Positions 46,192 through 55,685 of a stretch of DNA of 64,000 bases are shown in pieces. The position numbers and the translations under genes are program-made. The stretch spans positions 1 through 64,000 of the forward strand of contig OMIN01000110.1 of the NCBI GenBank assembly GCA_900299145.1, read 5' to 3'. Every line of letters begins with the position of its first letter. Position 1 is the first letter of the stretch. Below the pieces are notes generated by a model. The model was not told the DNA's origin. It searched no databases and worked only from the letters and a program-made list of their open reading frames with translations. The stretch comes from Betaproteobacteria bacterium. GTDB taxonomy: Bacteria; Pseudomonadota; Gammaproteobacteria; Burkholderiales; SG8-41.

Positions 46192-46881
46192 ATGACCAAT
46201 CCCACCCACGACTACTACGCCCGTTCACATCACGATCATGATCATGCGCACGACCATGATCACGATGACCACAAGGTTCCCAACCCGGCCAACGAGCACG
46301 ACAATGGCCCGCCCGGTGAGTATGAAATCATGAGCCGCGCCATGCAGGAACTGCTCGAGCAAAAAGGCCTGATTACCGCCGAGCAGGTGGCCAAGCGCAT
46401 GGAGCAGTTCGACGAGGAGTTTCCGTATCGCGGCGCGCAAATTGTGGCGCGCGCCTGGACAGACCCCGCTTACAAGCAGCGGCTGCTCGACGATGGCCGC
46501 GCGGCGTGCGCCGAGGCTGGCGTGATGCTTGAGGCCGAACGGCTGATCGCCGTGGAAAACACGCCTGCGGTGCATAACGTCATCGTGTGCACGCTGTGCT
46601 CGTGCTATCCGCGTTCGCTGCTCGGCATGCCGCCCACCTGGTATAAGAGCCGCAACTACCGTTCGCGCGTGGTGTTCGAGCCGCGAACCGTGCTGCGTGA
46701 ATTCGGCACAGTGCTGCCCGACAGCGTGACCGTGCGCGTGCACGACTCCAACGCCGACATGCGCTATCTGGTGGTGCCGATGCGCCCCGCCGGCACCGAC
46801 GGCTGGAGTATTGAGCGTCTGGCGGGGTTGATTTCGCGCGATATGCTGGTGGGCGTGACCGTGCCCAAATTGCCTGCATAA
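46192..46881 (+). CDS. Cobalt-type nitrile hydratase alpha/thiocyanate hydrolase gamma subunit with His-rich N terminus
   Basis: This 229-residue metal subunit carries VCTLCSCYPRSLLG, the claw motif with three Cys ligands; Thr in CTLC marks the cobalt type (iron types have Ser). The tail LRYLVVPMRPAGTDGWS is typical of alpha subunits. Unusual is the N terminus with the run HHDHDHAHDHDHDDH, likely able to bind cobalt and perhaps help load the site. No separate activator or cobalt transporter gene is visible nearby. The stop is met by a dispersed repeat. Confidence 0.9.
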   Translation: MTNPTHDYYARSHHDHDHAHDHDHDDHKVPNPANEHDNGPPGEYEIMSRAMQELLEQKGLITAEQVAKRMEQFDEEFPYRGAQIVARAWTDPAYKQRLLDDGRAACAEAGVMLEAERLIAVENTPAVHNVIVCTLCSCYPRSLLGMPPTWYKSRNYRSRVVFEPRTVLREFGTVLPDSVTVRVHDSNADMRYLVVPMRPAGTDGWSIERLAGLISRDMLVGVTVPKLPA

Positions 46882-46906
46882 AAATCAATAAAAACAAATA
46901 CTTATA
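46882..46906 (+). repeat. AT-rich dispersed repeat, copy 13 (forward)
   Basis: Exact core AATAAAAACAAATACTTA at 46887-46904, filling the gap between the hydratase stop and the next start codon at 46907. Confidence 0.85.
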
Positions 46907-48103
46907 ATGAATCCTGCACCGCGGCTGGACACAGCTTGGGCCGCCAGATTGGTGGCTGCGTGGGATGGCAGCGGCCTACATCGGATGTGCACGCCGGGCG
47001 ATTTCGCCAGCGGCGCGTGGCTGGAGGCCGAAGCCGCACGCAGCGGCGCTGCGGTCTTGCGCATGCCCGTGCCCACGCAGCGCACCGTCATCCACGAGGC
47101 GTTTCTCGAATGCGCGGGCCATCGCATTGACGGCTTGCCAATGTTCGACGCGCCGTCGATTGCAGAGATGTCGGGCGCGCTTTGTACCAGTGGCGCTGTT
47201 AGCGCCGGTAGCACAAGTGGTTCAAATGGAACCATCGGTTACGCCGAGTTTCCGCCCAACGCGGCCTCGATCAAAGGCCAGCCGCTGGAAAAGCTGCGGC
47301 GCGCCACACAACATCAGGCGCTGGTCGTGGCCACGCGCGTGAGCGGTGATTCGCTCGCGCCGATCAACGCGCAATTTTTCAACACGCCCTTCGGCCCGCC
47401 CGTGCTGCTGGTGGCTGGCATGCATCACGAATTGCTCGCCGGCCTTGCGGCCCGGCAAACGCCCGCGCGGCTCGTGAGCCACTACACGCGCGATGCGATG
47501 GACTCCTTCAACGTGGAAGCGCAAGTCGCTGGAGCCGGAAGTGGCGCGGCGCCACTGGCCATCGTCACACCGCGCACGGGCTGGTGGGAATCCACTGCCG
47601 AACGCGCCGGCGGCATCGTGGCCTGGCTCGCCGCGCTGGATGCCGCAGCGCAACTCAAACGCAGCGCCGCCCTAAAGCGCGACGTCGTGGCGTGGGCCAC
47701 CTGCGGCCACGAACTGGGCCACATCGGCTTGCAGGAACTCACGCGGCTAAACGGGCCCACCGTTACCGCTGCAAAATACTGGCTGCATCTGGGCGCGAAT
47801 CTCGGCGGCGCGGGGAATCTCACCATGATGGTGCGCGCGACCGTCAAGGCCGACGCCGAAGCCTTGCGCGATCTGCTGGTGGCCGAAGGCTATCCCGCAC
47901 AGCACATCCTGGTTGAACCCGACAGCAAACTCTCCGGCGAAGGCCACGACTTGCATCACCTTGGCGCGAAAGTCATGTCGCTCGCCGGCAGCAATGGGCA
48001 TTTTCATGCGGCGAGTGACCGATGGCCCGGCAACGTCAACGCGGCGGGCATCGCCAGCATCTCGCGCGCGGTGGCGCGGTGGGTGGCTGTGCAGGTGACG
48101 TAA
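46907..48103 (+). CDS. Uncharacterised protein, distantly like M28-type metallopeptidases
   Basis: The function of this 398-residue protein is not recognised with confidence. The C-terminal half resembles the M28 aminopeptidase fold: IVTPRTGWWESTAERAGGIV, ATCGHELGHIGLQEL, YWLHLGANLGG and HFHAASDRWPGNVNAAG. The usual metal ligands (His, Asp, Glu, Asp, His) do not line up clearly; GHELGHIG replaces the EExGLxG-type motif. It may be inactive or use another metal site. The start is joined to the hydratase operon by a repeat; coexpression is possible. Confidence 0.55.
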   Translation: MNPAPRLDTAWAARLVAAWDGSGLHRMCTPGDFASGAWLEAEAARSGAAVLRMPVPTQRTVIHEAFLECAGHRIDGLPMFDAPSIAEMSGALCTSGAVSAGSTSGSNGTIGYAEFPPNAASIKGQPLEKLRRATQHQALVVATRVSGDSLAPINAQFFNTPFGPPVLLVAGMHHELLAGLAARQTPARLVSHYTRDAMDSFNVEAQVAGAGSGAAPLAIVTPRTGWWESTAERAGGIVAWLAALDAAAQLKRSAALKRDVVAWATCGHELGHIGLQELTRLNGPTVTAAKYWLHLGANLGGAGNLTMMVRATVKADAEALRDLLVAEGYPAQHILVEPDSKLSGEGHDLHHLGAKVMSLAGSNGHFHAASDRWPGNVNAAGIASISRAVARWVAVQVT

Positions 48104-48163
48104 GCCCGGGATGGAACAAGGGGAGCTTATGGCCTCTGCGTGAGGAGGGACAAGGCGTCAGTC

Positions 48164-49189
48164 TCAAATCCCCTGCCGCACCCGCGGCAGGACCTCTTTG
48201 CCCAGCAATTGCAGCGTATCCAATGCCATGCTCTGCGGCATGCCTGGCCACTGACAGCTCAGCACGTGGTGGTTGATGCCGGTTTTTCGCGTGTAGCCGA
48301 TGATCTGTTCGGCCACCTCGTCCACGCCGCCGAGGAAGAAGCGGTCTTTGATCAAATCGTCGAAAGCGAGACCCAAGTCGTTGTCGCCTTCCGGCATCGC
48401 CTTGTCTTGTCCCCACGCGTGGTACACCTCATATTTTTTGGTGAGATAGGGGCGGCACAGGCGGATGGCTTCCTCGCGCGTGGCCGCGACAAAGCACTCG
48501 CGGCGTCCGGGAAACTCCACGGGAAAAGGCTTGCCGGCCGCGTCGAGCGCGCGTTTGTAGACTTCAATCTGGCGTTCTATGGTGTCCATGCGATTGTGCG
48601 GATTGACGTACCAGCAGTCTCCGATGCGGGCGGCGCGCTCAATGGCCGGGTCCGCGTTGGCGCCGATCCATATCGGCGGGTGCGGCTTTTGCACCGGCTT
48701 CACCGAAACGTTGGCGTCCAGCAGCTCGAAGTAGCTGCCCTTCATCGACACCTTGTCCTCGGTCCACAGGCGCTTGATGGCCTCGATGTTTTCATTGAAG
48801 CGGCGCACGATTTCCTTGCGCTTGACGCCAAACGCGGCGAGTTCAACCTCGCGATAGCCAAGTCCTGCGCCGAAAATTACGCGCCCGTTGGAAATCACAT
48901 CAAGCGAGGCGAGTTGCTCGGCAATTTCCAGCGGCTGATGCAAAGAAAGCAGAATGATGCCGAAGTTCAGCCGCAGCCTGCGCGATTCGGCCGCCATGCG
49001 CGAAAGGAAAACCATCTGATTTAACGTCTGCAGCGGATACGACGCGTAGTGCAACCCCTTGGTAAGCGAAGCAAAGCCGAGCGCATCGGCAAGGCGCACC
49101 TGCTCGACCATTTCTTCGAAGCGCGCGCCCATATCCTCGCCCTGGGGAAACTGGCCGCGAATCATCAATCCGAATTGTACGTTGCTCAT
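48164..49189 (-). CDS. LLM-class flavin-dependent monooxygenase
   Basis: This 341-residue protein has the luciferase-like barrel: FGLMIRGQFPQGED, ADALGFASLTKGLHY, LRLNFGIILLSLHQPLEIAE, NGRVIFGAGLGYREVEL and HPPIWIGANADPA. It shares the family with the gene at 36.5 kb but is clearly different in sequence, and no flavin reductase lies next to it. It is convergent with the M28-like gene. Substrate unknown. Confidence 0.87.
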   Translation of the reverse strand: MSNVQFGLMIRGQFPQGEDMGARFEEMVEQVRLADALGFASLTKGLHYASYPLQTLNQMVFLSRMAAESRRLRLNFGIILLSLHQPLEIAEQLASLDVISNGRVIFGAGLGYREVELAAFGVKRKEIVRRFNENIEAIKRLWTEDKVSMKGSYFELLDANVSVKPVQKPHPPIWIGANADPAIERAARIGDCWYVNPHNRMDTIERQIEVYKRALDAAGKPFPVEFPGRRECFVAATREEAIRLCRPYLTKKYEVYHAWGQDKAMPEGDNDLGLAFDDLIKDRFFLGGVDEVAEQIIGYTRKTGINHHVLSCQWPGMPQSMALDTLQLLGKEVLPRVRQGI

Positions 49190-49312
49190 CGATTCTGACT
49201 TTCAGGTTAATGCGGGGCGCCGCCATTGCGGCGAGGGTGGGATGAACAACAGGATCATCCGGGTCATTCGTTCGAACGCTCTGAACCTTTGGGAGATTGC
49301 AGCAAGAACGGA

Positions 49313-50572
49313 TCAAGCCGCCGCCGCAACCACGTCCGCGACCAGCTCGCCCGTCAGTGCCAGACGCGTCGAGCCGTCCTGTTCCACCACGAACACGCCT
49401 TGACCATTGGTGTAGATAATCGTGCCATCCGGGCTCATGTCGTACGAGGCCACATTGGTGGCTAGCACGCGCTCTTCACCATCCTGATTGCGGCTGACAA
49501 GTTGCCAACTGTCCGGCACCAAAGAGGGCACGCCTTGCACGGCGCGCGCGCTGCGAAGGGCTTTCTCGGCGTCGATGCGGCGGCCCTGCAGCAAAATGTT
49601 TTTCATGTCGGCCTGCACCGCCGGGCCGGAAGCGCTGGTCAGCGGCTTGCGGCTGTACATCAGCGAGGAAAAATTGAGGTAATGAAACACGGCACGCAGT
49701 AGCCGGAATGGAAACAGCAGGGTATCGATGAGCACTGCTGCAAAGCCGTACCGTGGCGCTTCATACGGTCGCCGGATGAAAAGTAGATCTCCCTTGGGGC
49801 TTACGCGCGGCTTCAGATGATCAAAGCGGGCATCATCCAGAATTGGTGTGACAGCGCTCGAAGTCATATCGAGCTTCTGGATGGTGGCATGGCCCTGCGC
49901 AACGATGTAACCCTGCTCATTGCGCGCCAGCCCTTGCGATTGAAACAGCAGGCGGTCAGGCACGCCGGGCAGCCAAGCCGGTGCGGTGTCCACCGTGTCG
50001 CCGCCGGTGACTTCGCGGTAATTGTTGCCATCGCTTTTTAGCAACGCAATATTGGCGATACCACCCGCCTGTTGCGATGATGCGGCCAATAGTGCTCCGT
50101 CGGGGGAGAGGTTGATATCGCCCAGATGCAGATTTTGCCGCAGTAACAAACGCAGTTCCTTGCCCGAAGCCGCTTCCCGCCGGAACAGGCCACCGATATT
50201 GTCGTCCTTCAAAAAGTAAAGCAGATCGCCGTTGGGCTCAAATGTTGCTGACGTTGTGACGGGCGGCTTATCCGGTGCGTCAAAATTGCGCATGCCGCCG
50301 CTGGCGGAAACACCAAAACTCGTGCCTTGCTTCCAGCTATGGCGGTCGCGTGCGCGCTCACGGCGATCCACCGCTTCCTGTGCATAGGGGCTATGCACCT
50401 GCTCAACTTCGCCGCCGTGCTTGCGATAAAACAGCATGCCGTTCGAAAGGAAGGCGATGCCGCGGTCGCTGCGGGCGGGGGCTTGTGCCGCCTGCGCTGG
50501 CGCCGCGAAATAAAAGCGGTAAATGACATAGGCCAAAAGCGCCGCCACCAACAATCCCAGTATCACAGGCAT
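49313..50572 (-). CDS. Membrane-anchored beta-propeller protein (TolB/WD40-like)
   Basis: This 419-residue protein has an N-terminal membrane helix (MPVILGLLVAALLAYVIYRF), then beta-propeller-like repeats with the recurring pattern S/EPNGDLLYF, LSPDGALLA, VSPKGDLLFI and MSPDGTIIYT. A hydrophobic insert (AAVLIDTLLFPFRLLRAVFH) could touch the membrane. No enzyme motif is visible, so a binding or scaffold role in the periplasm or at the membrane is more likely. It is monocistronic. Confidence 0.68.
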   Translation of the reverse strand: MPVILGLLVAALLAYVIYRFYFAAPAQAAQAPARSDRGIAFLSNGMLFYRKHGGEVEQVHSPYAQEAVDRRERARDRHSWKQGTSFGVSASGGMRNFDAPDKPPVTTSATFEPNGDLLYFLKDDNIGGLFRREAASGKELRLLLRQNLHLGDINLSPDGALLAASSQQAGGIANIALLKSDGNNYREVTGGDTVDTAPAWLPGVPDRLLFQSQGLARNEQGYIVAQGHATIQKLDMTSSAVTPILDDARFDHLKPRVSPKGDLLFIRRPYEAPRYGFAAVLIDTLLFPFRLLRAVFHYLNFSSLMYSRKPLTSASGPAVQADMKNILLQGRRIDAEKALRSARAVQGVPSLVPDSWQLVSRNQDGEERVLATNVASYDMSPDGTIIYTNGQGVFVVEQDGSTRLALTGELVADVVAAAA

Positions 50573-50734
50573 TTTGCGTCCTCTTGTTGTGACGCCAACC
50601 GCAAAACGCCAACAACGTTGGCGAGCGGGTAGCGTTTCTGCACATCAACGATCAAGCACGACAATACCACCACAGACGCGCGCATGGGTATTCGCATCTG
50701 GCGAAACACCGCAGCGGCTCAATAAAAAATACTC

Positions 50735-50751
50735 AATAAAACATATAGTTA
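50735..50751 (+). repeat. AT-rich dispersed repeat, copy 14 (forward, shortened)
   Basis: AATAAAACATATAGTTA, one A shorter than the core with one other change, 43 bp beyond the stop of receptor 10 on the minus strand. Confidence 0.65.
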
Positions 50752-50793
50752 TGAACGAAGTCGATAAAGACATGCAACGCTGGCGCGCCACAT

Positions 50794-51789
50794 TCATTCC
50801 ACTTTTATTCCCGCCACCTTGACCACTTTCGCCCACTTTGTCATTTCACCCTGGATAAATGCGCCAAATTCTTCCGGCGTGTTGCTCATCGGTTCGGCGC
50901 CGATGGAATAAAACCGGGCTCGCGCGTCCGGCTCGCACAGTGCATTTGCCACTTCGGTATTCAGGCGCATGATGATGTCGCGCGGCGTGCCGGCCGGCGC
51001 GAGCAGGCCGTACCACGAATTGACTTCAAAGCCGGGCAGGCTTTCGCTGATGGCCGGGATGTCGGGCGCGCCCTGCCAGCGTTTGGCGGTGGTGACGCCC
51101 AGTGCGCGCAGGCGGCCGGTTTTTGCGGCGGGCACGCCGGTGACGATGCCGTCGAACATCATCGATAGCTGGCCGCCGATGGTGTCCACGTGCGCGGGGG
51201 CGAGGCCCTTGTAGGGCACATGGGTGATGCGAACGCCGCCGATCATTTTCATCAGTTCGCCCGACAAATGCGACGAGGTGCCCGCGCCGGCGGAGCCGAT
51301 GGTGAGTTGATCGGGCTTTGTTTTGGCGAACGCGATCAGCTCTTTGACCGAGCGCGCGGGGATTGAAGGATGCACCACCAGCAGATTGGCGATCGAGGCA
51401 AACATCAGCACGGGCGCGAAATCCCTCGCGGCGTCGAACGGCAATTTGGCGTACAGCGAAGGATTTACGGCATGCGCGAACGCTGCAGCGATCAGCGTAT
51501 AGCCGTCGGCGGGCGCCTTGGCCGCCATGTCGGTGGCGATGTTGCCCGCCGCGCCGGGACGAAAGTCGATGACCACCGGCTGGCCCCATTTTTCCGTGAG
51601 CTTTTGACCAATGGTGCGCGCGCCGACATCACTCGGCCCGCCGGCGGCAAAGCCAACCAGAATGCGTATGGGCTTTACAGGGTATGACTGTGCCTGCACG
51701 GCGCCCGCAAAACTCGCGAGAGCCGCCAACAGGGCCGCTGCGGTGACCGCCGCGGGCGACAATCCGCACCTGCGATTCGGATTCTTCAT
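50794..51789 (-). CDS. Bug/TctC-family periplasmic solute receptor (10 of 13)
   Basis: ATG 51789 with AAGGAAATTT upstream begins a signal peptide ending SFAGAVQAQS; the track start at 52041 runs back into the neighbouring receptor. The 331-residue protein has RILVGFAAGGPSDVGARTI, PADGYTLIA, HVPYKGLAPAHVDTI and LPGFEVNSWYGLLAP. It follows receptor 11 by 29 bp on the same strand, and a degenerate dispersed repeat fills that gap. Confidence 0.9.
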   Translation of the reverse strand: MKNPNRRCGLSPAAVTAAALLAALASFAGAVQAQSYPVKPIRILVGFAAGGPSDVGARTIGQKLTEKWGQPVVIDFRPGAAGNIATDMAAKAPADGYTLIAAAFAHAVNPSLYAKLPFDAARDFAPVLMFASIANLLVVHPSIPARSVKELIAFAKTKPDQLTIGSAGAGTSSHLSGELMKMIGGVRITHVPYKGLAPAHVDTIGGQLSMMFDGIVTGVPAAKTGRLRALGVTTAKRWQGAPDIPAISESLPGFEVNSWYGLLAPAGTPRDIIMRLNTEVANALCEPDARARFYSIGAEPMSNTPEEFGAFIQGEMTKWAKVVKVAGIKVE

Positions 51790-51797
51790 AAATTTCC

Positions 51798-51815
51798 TTT
51801 TAAAACAGATGGTTA
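51798..51815 (+). repeat. AT-rich dispersed repeat, degenerate copy 15 (forward)
   Basis: TTTTAAAACAGATGGTTA, recognisable with several changes. It lies 3 bp past the receptor 11 stop and just upstream of the receptor 10 start. Confidence 0.55.
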
Positions 51816-51818
51816 TGA

Positions 51819-52832
51819 TCAATCCGGTCTGAGGCCGATGGCGCGGATCAGCTTCGCATTCTGCGCAAGTTGCCCGGCGATGAATGCGGCGAACTGTTCG
51901 GGCGTCGTGGTCTGCGCTTCCAGACCCTGCTTGCCGTAAGCCGTCTTCATTTCCGGCGTGTTGACCGTGCCTGCCAGTGCGGCATTGACTTTGGCGATGA
52001 TGTCGCGCGGCACGCTTGCTGGTGCAAGCACGCCCACCCACGAAGAACGGTCGTAACCGGTGACACCGGATTCATGCAGCGTCGGTAGTGCGGGCATGAA
52101 CGAGGCGCGCTGCATGCTGGTAACCGCCAGCGCGCGCACACGGGGAGCGCCGCTGCCAATCACCGGCATCAGCGATGGCATGCTGGCGAACACCATATCG
52201 ACGAGGCCGCTGACATTGGCGATCACGTTATCCAGCCCGCCTTTGTATGGCACGTGCAGAATGTCGATGCCTGCCATCATCTTTAACGCCTCTGCTGAAA
52301 GATGCGGCGTGGTGCCAGTGCCCACCGAGCCGTAACTCAACTTGCCCGGCTGCGCGCGCGCCAGTGCGATGAGTTCCTTCACGTTGCGCGCCGGCACTGA
52401 TGGATGCACCACCAATATGAACGGCGCCACCGCCATCAGCGACACCGGCGCAAGATCGCGTTCGAGGTTATAGGGCAGCTTCGGGCGCATCACCGGGATC
52501 ACTGTATCGGCGGCCGTGGGCGCGAGCAGCGTGTAGCCGTCGGCGGGCGCGGTGGCGACGCGCTCGGTGGCAATGGCGCCCGAAGCGCCGGGGCGGTTTT
52601 CCACGACGATTTGCTGCCCCAACGCTTCGGCGAGTTTCGGTGCTGCCTGGCGTACGGTGACGTCGGCGATGCCGCCGGGCGAAAAACCGACGACGATGCG
52701 AATGGGTTTGGCGGGGTAACCGGATTGCGGTTGGGCATGGGGTTGCGCTGTCGCGCCCGCGGCGGCGCAACCCAACAACGCCGCAGCGGCTTTACGCTTC
52801 AACGCTTGCTTTGCCGGCGGTTTTCGCGGCAT
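51819..52832 (-). CDS. Bug/TctC-family periplasmic solute receptor (11 of 13)
   Basis: This 337-residue receptor has a basic N terminus (MPRKPPAKQALKRK) and a signal peptide ending near GATAQPHAQ. Motifs are RIVVGFSPGGIADVTVRQA, PADGYTLLA, HVPYKGGLDNVIANV and YDRSSWVGVLAP. Its start overlaps the end of the dioxygenase gene by 41 bp, so the dioxygenase and receptors 11 and 10 form one unit. Confidence 0.9.
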   Translation of the reverse strand: MPRKPPAKQALKRKAAAALLGCAAAGATAQPHAQPQSGYPAKPIRIVVGFSPGGIADVTVRQAAPKLAEALGQQIVVENRPGASGAIATERVATAPADGYTLLAPTAADTVIPVMRPKLPYNLERDLAPVSLMAVAPFILVVHPSVPARNVKELIALARAQPGKLSYGSVGTGTTPHLSAEALKMMAGIDILHVPYKGGLDNVIANVSGLVDMVFASMPSLMPVIGSGAPRVRALAVTSMQRASFMPALPTLHESGVTGYDRSSWVGVLAPASVPRDIIAKVNAALAGTVNTPEMKTAYGKQGLEAQTTTPEQFAAFIAGQLAQNAKLIRAIGLRPD

Positions 52833-53892
52833 GTATCCCCGTGCGGTTCCGCCGGAACTGCGTCACGTCGCGCCACCAGCCTTCGCGGCACGGCACACCC
52901 CCGCGAACCTGCCCGCGCTCGATGGCTCCGAACACTTCTTCATAGCCTTGAGGCAGCGGCCGTTCGGCGGTCGACAGCCACAGGCGCAACAACAAACGCT
53001 TGCGGTCTTCCTCCGGGAAATCGATGTAGCTGGTGCGGCCGTGGTAGATGACGTGGTTGTTCAACAACTGAATGTCACCCGGCTCAAACTGCATGTCGAG
53101 CGCGAGTTCGCTGGCGAGCTGTCCGTAAAGTTCCAGGGCCGCGAGCTGCTTTTCCGTATGGCGCGGCACTTCGGGAAAATCCTGCGCGAACTGTGTATAG
53201 GCAGGCGAGAACATGCCGGTAAAGTAGCCGTCGCGAAACCCGAACACGGGCCGCAGATAAGTACGGCCGCTGCCCGGCGGCTCTTCGCCCTGCCAGCTGT
53301 GAACCCAGTTTTCGTAGTAAGTGTCCATCAAGTCCGGCCGGCGGCGCAGGATTTCATTGTGGATGGCCGCCGCGCTCACGATGCGGCTTGCACCGCCTTC
53401 CTTCGCCTTGCGCACGCACAGCAGGCCCACGATGTCGCAGCGGTCGCTATGAAACTGGAGACCGGCATTGGTCTTCGAGCCGCGTCGCGTGGTGTTGACG
53501 TAAGGCTCCTGAAAATCCTTGACGATGCCGAAGAGCTCGCCGGTTTTGTTCTGCGACAGCGCCGTGCCCAGATGCGTGCCAATGCCCCAATACACGATCT
53601 GCAAATCCTCCGGCGTATACGACAGCGGCAGCCCGCGCAGCATGATCATGCCGCGGCCGCTTTCCAGCTCCCGTGAGATGTCCGCGAGCGCTGAAGAAAA
53701 TTCCGGCAGTGGAAAATCGGCCTTTTCGACATCAAACAGATCCTTGTCGCTGTGCTTGACCGATTGCAGCGCGCCGTCGATTTCCGCGAGCTCGGCCGCA
53801 CTGAAAGGCCGCAGCCAGTCGCTGCGGCCTTTCATTTGCGCGCCCGACCACGCGCAGGGCGCTTCAATGGCTTGGTGTTTTTGCGCTTGCAT
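52792..53892 (-). CDS. TauD/TfdA-like Fe(II)/2-oxoglutarate-dependent dioxygenase
   Basis: This ~366-residue protein has the TauD-type facial triad: HxD in LQFHSDRCDIVGLL and the distal His in NNHVIYHGRTSY, with Arg RKRLLLRLWL likely binding 2-oxoglutarate. GGGAGG lies 7 nt before ATG 53892, so that start is preferred over 53928. The next genes on the strand are receptors 11 and 10, and receptor 12 lies just upstream on the same strand. A link to the uptake of the acid it oxidises is a reasonable guess. Confidence 0.87.
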   Translation of the reverse strand: MQAQKHQAIEAPCAWSGAQMKGRSDWLRPFSAAELAEIDGALQSVKHSDKDLFDVEKADFPLPEFSSALADISRELESGRGMIMLRGLPLSYTPEDLQIVYWGIGTHLGTALSQNKTGELFGIVKDFQEPYVNTTRRGSKTNAGLQFHSDRCDIVGLLCVRKAKEGGASRIVSAAAIHNEILRRRPDLMDTYYENWVHSWQGEEPPGSGRTYLRPVFGFRDGYFTGMFSPAYTQFAQDFPEVPRHTEKQLAALELYGQLASELALDMQFEPGDIQLLNNHVIYHGRTSYIDFPEEDRKRLLLRLWLSTAERPLPQGYEEVFGAIERGQVRGGVPCREGWWRDVTQFRRNRTGIHAAKTAGKASVEA

Positions 53893-53946
53893 GGGTGTTC
53901 CTCCCGGCTTTGTTGACGCAGCACTCATAGTATAGGGAAATTTCGC

Positions 53947-54939
53947 TCACTGCTTCGGCAACCCGGTAGCGCGCACGACTTTGCCCCATTTGCCGATTTC
54001 CGACTGAATGTAGGCGCCGAATTGCGCCGGCGTACCGCCCAGCGGCTCCACGCCCAGCGCCGCGAACCGGTCGCGGATGTCAGCGGTTTGCAGCACGCGC
54101 GCGATTTCCGCGTTAAGCCGCGTGACAATGTCGCGCGGCGTGGCGGCAGGCACAGCAAAGCCCTGCCAGGTGGTCGATTCAAAGCCCGCCAGTCCTGATT
54201 CCGAGAGCGTGGGCAAATCGCGCACGGCGCTGGAGCGCTGTGCCGAGGTGACCGCCAGCGCACGCACCTTGCCGGATTGCATCTGCGGCATGCCCGATGG
54301 CAGGCCCATGAACAGCAGCGATATTTGTCCGCCGACAAGATCGGTAATCGCAGGCGGCATGCCGCGATACGGCACGTGAAGTAAATCAACCTTTGCCATC
54401 GTCTTGAACAATTCGCCGGTGAGATGCGTGCCGGTGCCCACACCCGCCGAGCCAAAAATGAGTTCGCCGCGCCGCGCATGCGCCAGCGTGATCAGCTCCT
54501 TGACCGACCGCGCGGGCACGGATGGATGAAGGGTCAGCATGTACAGCCCGTCGGCAATGCGCGACACCGGCGTGAAATCACGCAGAAGGTCATACGTGAG
54601 TTTGCTGTAGATATGCGGTGAAATCGCCTGCGCTGAGGACACCAGCAGCAGCGTGTAGCCGTCGGGCGCGGCGCGCGCCGCCAGCGGCATGCCGATGTTG
54701 CCACCCGCGCCGGGCTGATTGTCGATGACGATTTGCTGGCCGAGACGGTCCGAAAGGCCGCGCGCGACCAGCCGCGCGATAGTGTCGCTGGCGGAACCCG
54801 CACCCACCGGCAAAATCAGACGCAGTGGTTTGGCGGGCCAGGTTTGCGCGAAACCGGCGGCGCTGGCGAGCAGCAGCGCGATAAAGGTTGCGGCGGCAAT
54901 AACGGCGGCGCGACTCACACGCCGCCATTGCGCGAGCAT
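53947..54939 (-). CDS. Bug/TctC-family periplasmic solute receptor (12 of 13)
   Basis: ATG 54939 opens a normal signal peptide (MLAQWRRVSRAAVIAAATF to GFAQ). ATG 54984 is also possible and would place a dispersed-repeat copy in the coding region (MNKNRYLRLI). Neither has a strong Shine-Dalgarno site. The ~330-residue protein has RLILPVGAGSASDTIARLV, APDGYTLLL, HVPYRGMPPAITDLV and LAGFESTTWQGFAVP. It is followed on the strand by the TauD-like gene, 54 bp away. Confidence 0.88.
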   Translation of the reverse strand: MLAQWRRVSRAAVIAAATFIALLLASAAGFAQTWPAKPLRLILPVGAGSASDTIARLVARGLSDRLGQQIVIDNQPGAGGNIGMPLAARAAPDGYTLLLVSSAQAISPHIYSKLTYDLLRDFTPVSRIADGLYMLTLHPSVPARSVKELITLAHARRGELIFGSAGVGTGTHLTGELFKTMAKVDLLHVPYRGMPPAITDLVGGQISLLFMGLPSGMPQMQSGKVRALAVTSAQRSSAVRDLPTLSESGLAGFESTTWQGFAVPAATPRDIVTRLNAEIARVLQTADIRDRFAALGVEPLGGTPAQFGAYIQSEIGKWGKVVRATGLPKQ

Positions 54940-54960
54940 GGCGCTACCGCAGGAAATTAA

Positions 54961-54990
54961 TCTTAAGTATCTGTTTTTGTTCATTATTTT
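54961..54990 (-). repeat. AT-rich dispersed repeat, copy 16 (reverse)
   Basis: TAAGTATCTGTTTTTGTT at 54964-54981, two changes from the reversed core, at the 5' end of receptor 12. Confidence 0.75.
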
Positions 54991-55124
54991 CGGCTTGCCG
55001 GCGTTGCGCAATTGAAACGACGCTACACCGGGGAAACCAGCCGCGAAATCATAGTCGCTCGCCATGCTTTAGACTAGCCGGCGATAACTTCGCCGCCCCG
55101 ACTCAACTCATCACTGGAAAAACC

Positions 55125-55685
55125 ATGGCACGCATCCCGCTCGTCTCACGCGACACCCCGTTCACCGACGCCGAGAAGCCGTACGCCGAAAGTTTTCTCG
55201 GCACACGCGGCGTGTTCCCCGACGTGGGGCCTTATTCGACCATGCTGCACATGCCGGTGGTGGCGGAAAAGGTGGATTCGCTACGACGCTATTTGCGCGA
55301 CGAAGCAAGTCTGCCGCAAAACGTGCAGGAACTGGTGATGATCAGCGTCGCGCGTGAAATGGATTGCGTTTACATCTGGCACGCACATGCCGCTGCTGCG
55401 CGCAAGAATGGCGTACGCGGCGACATCATCGACAACATCCGCGACAAAAAGCCGCTCAGCGGACTAACCGCGGCGGAACAGGCGGCGGTGGATTTCACCC
55501 GCGAACTGCTGCGAAGCCGCAAGGTCAGCAAAGCCACGTTCGACAAGGCCAGTGCAAATTTCGGTCAGCGCGGCACGCTGACGCTCACCAATCTGGTGGC
55601 GTGTTACGCGGTGCTGGCCTACAACATGAACACGTACGAAGTGGGCGCGCCGGCAGGCGGTACGGAGCTGCCGTTGCCGGTGTAG
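55125..55685 (+). CDS. Carboxymuconolactone decarboxylase-family protein
   Basis: This 186-residue all-helical protein of the CMD/AhpD fold has AREMDCVYIWHAHAAAA: one Cys and the His, but no second Cys for an AhpD-type CxxC pair. That makes a peroxidase role less likely than a PcaC-like lactone decarboxylase role. It would fit protocatechuate breakdown, but it lies 12 kb from pcaHG. It is divergent from receptor 12. Confidence 0.82.
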   Translation: MARIPLVSRDTPFTDAEKPYAESFLGTRGVFPDVGPYSTMLHMPVVAEKVDSLRRYLRDEASLPQNVQELVMISVAREMDCVYIWHAHAAAARKNGVRGDIIDNIRDKKPLSGLTAAEQAAVDFTRELLRSRKVSKATFDKASANFGQRGTLTLTNLVACYAVLAYNMNTYEVGAPAGGTELPLPV

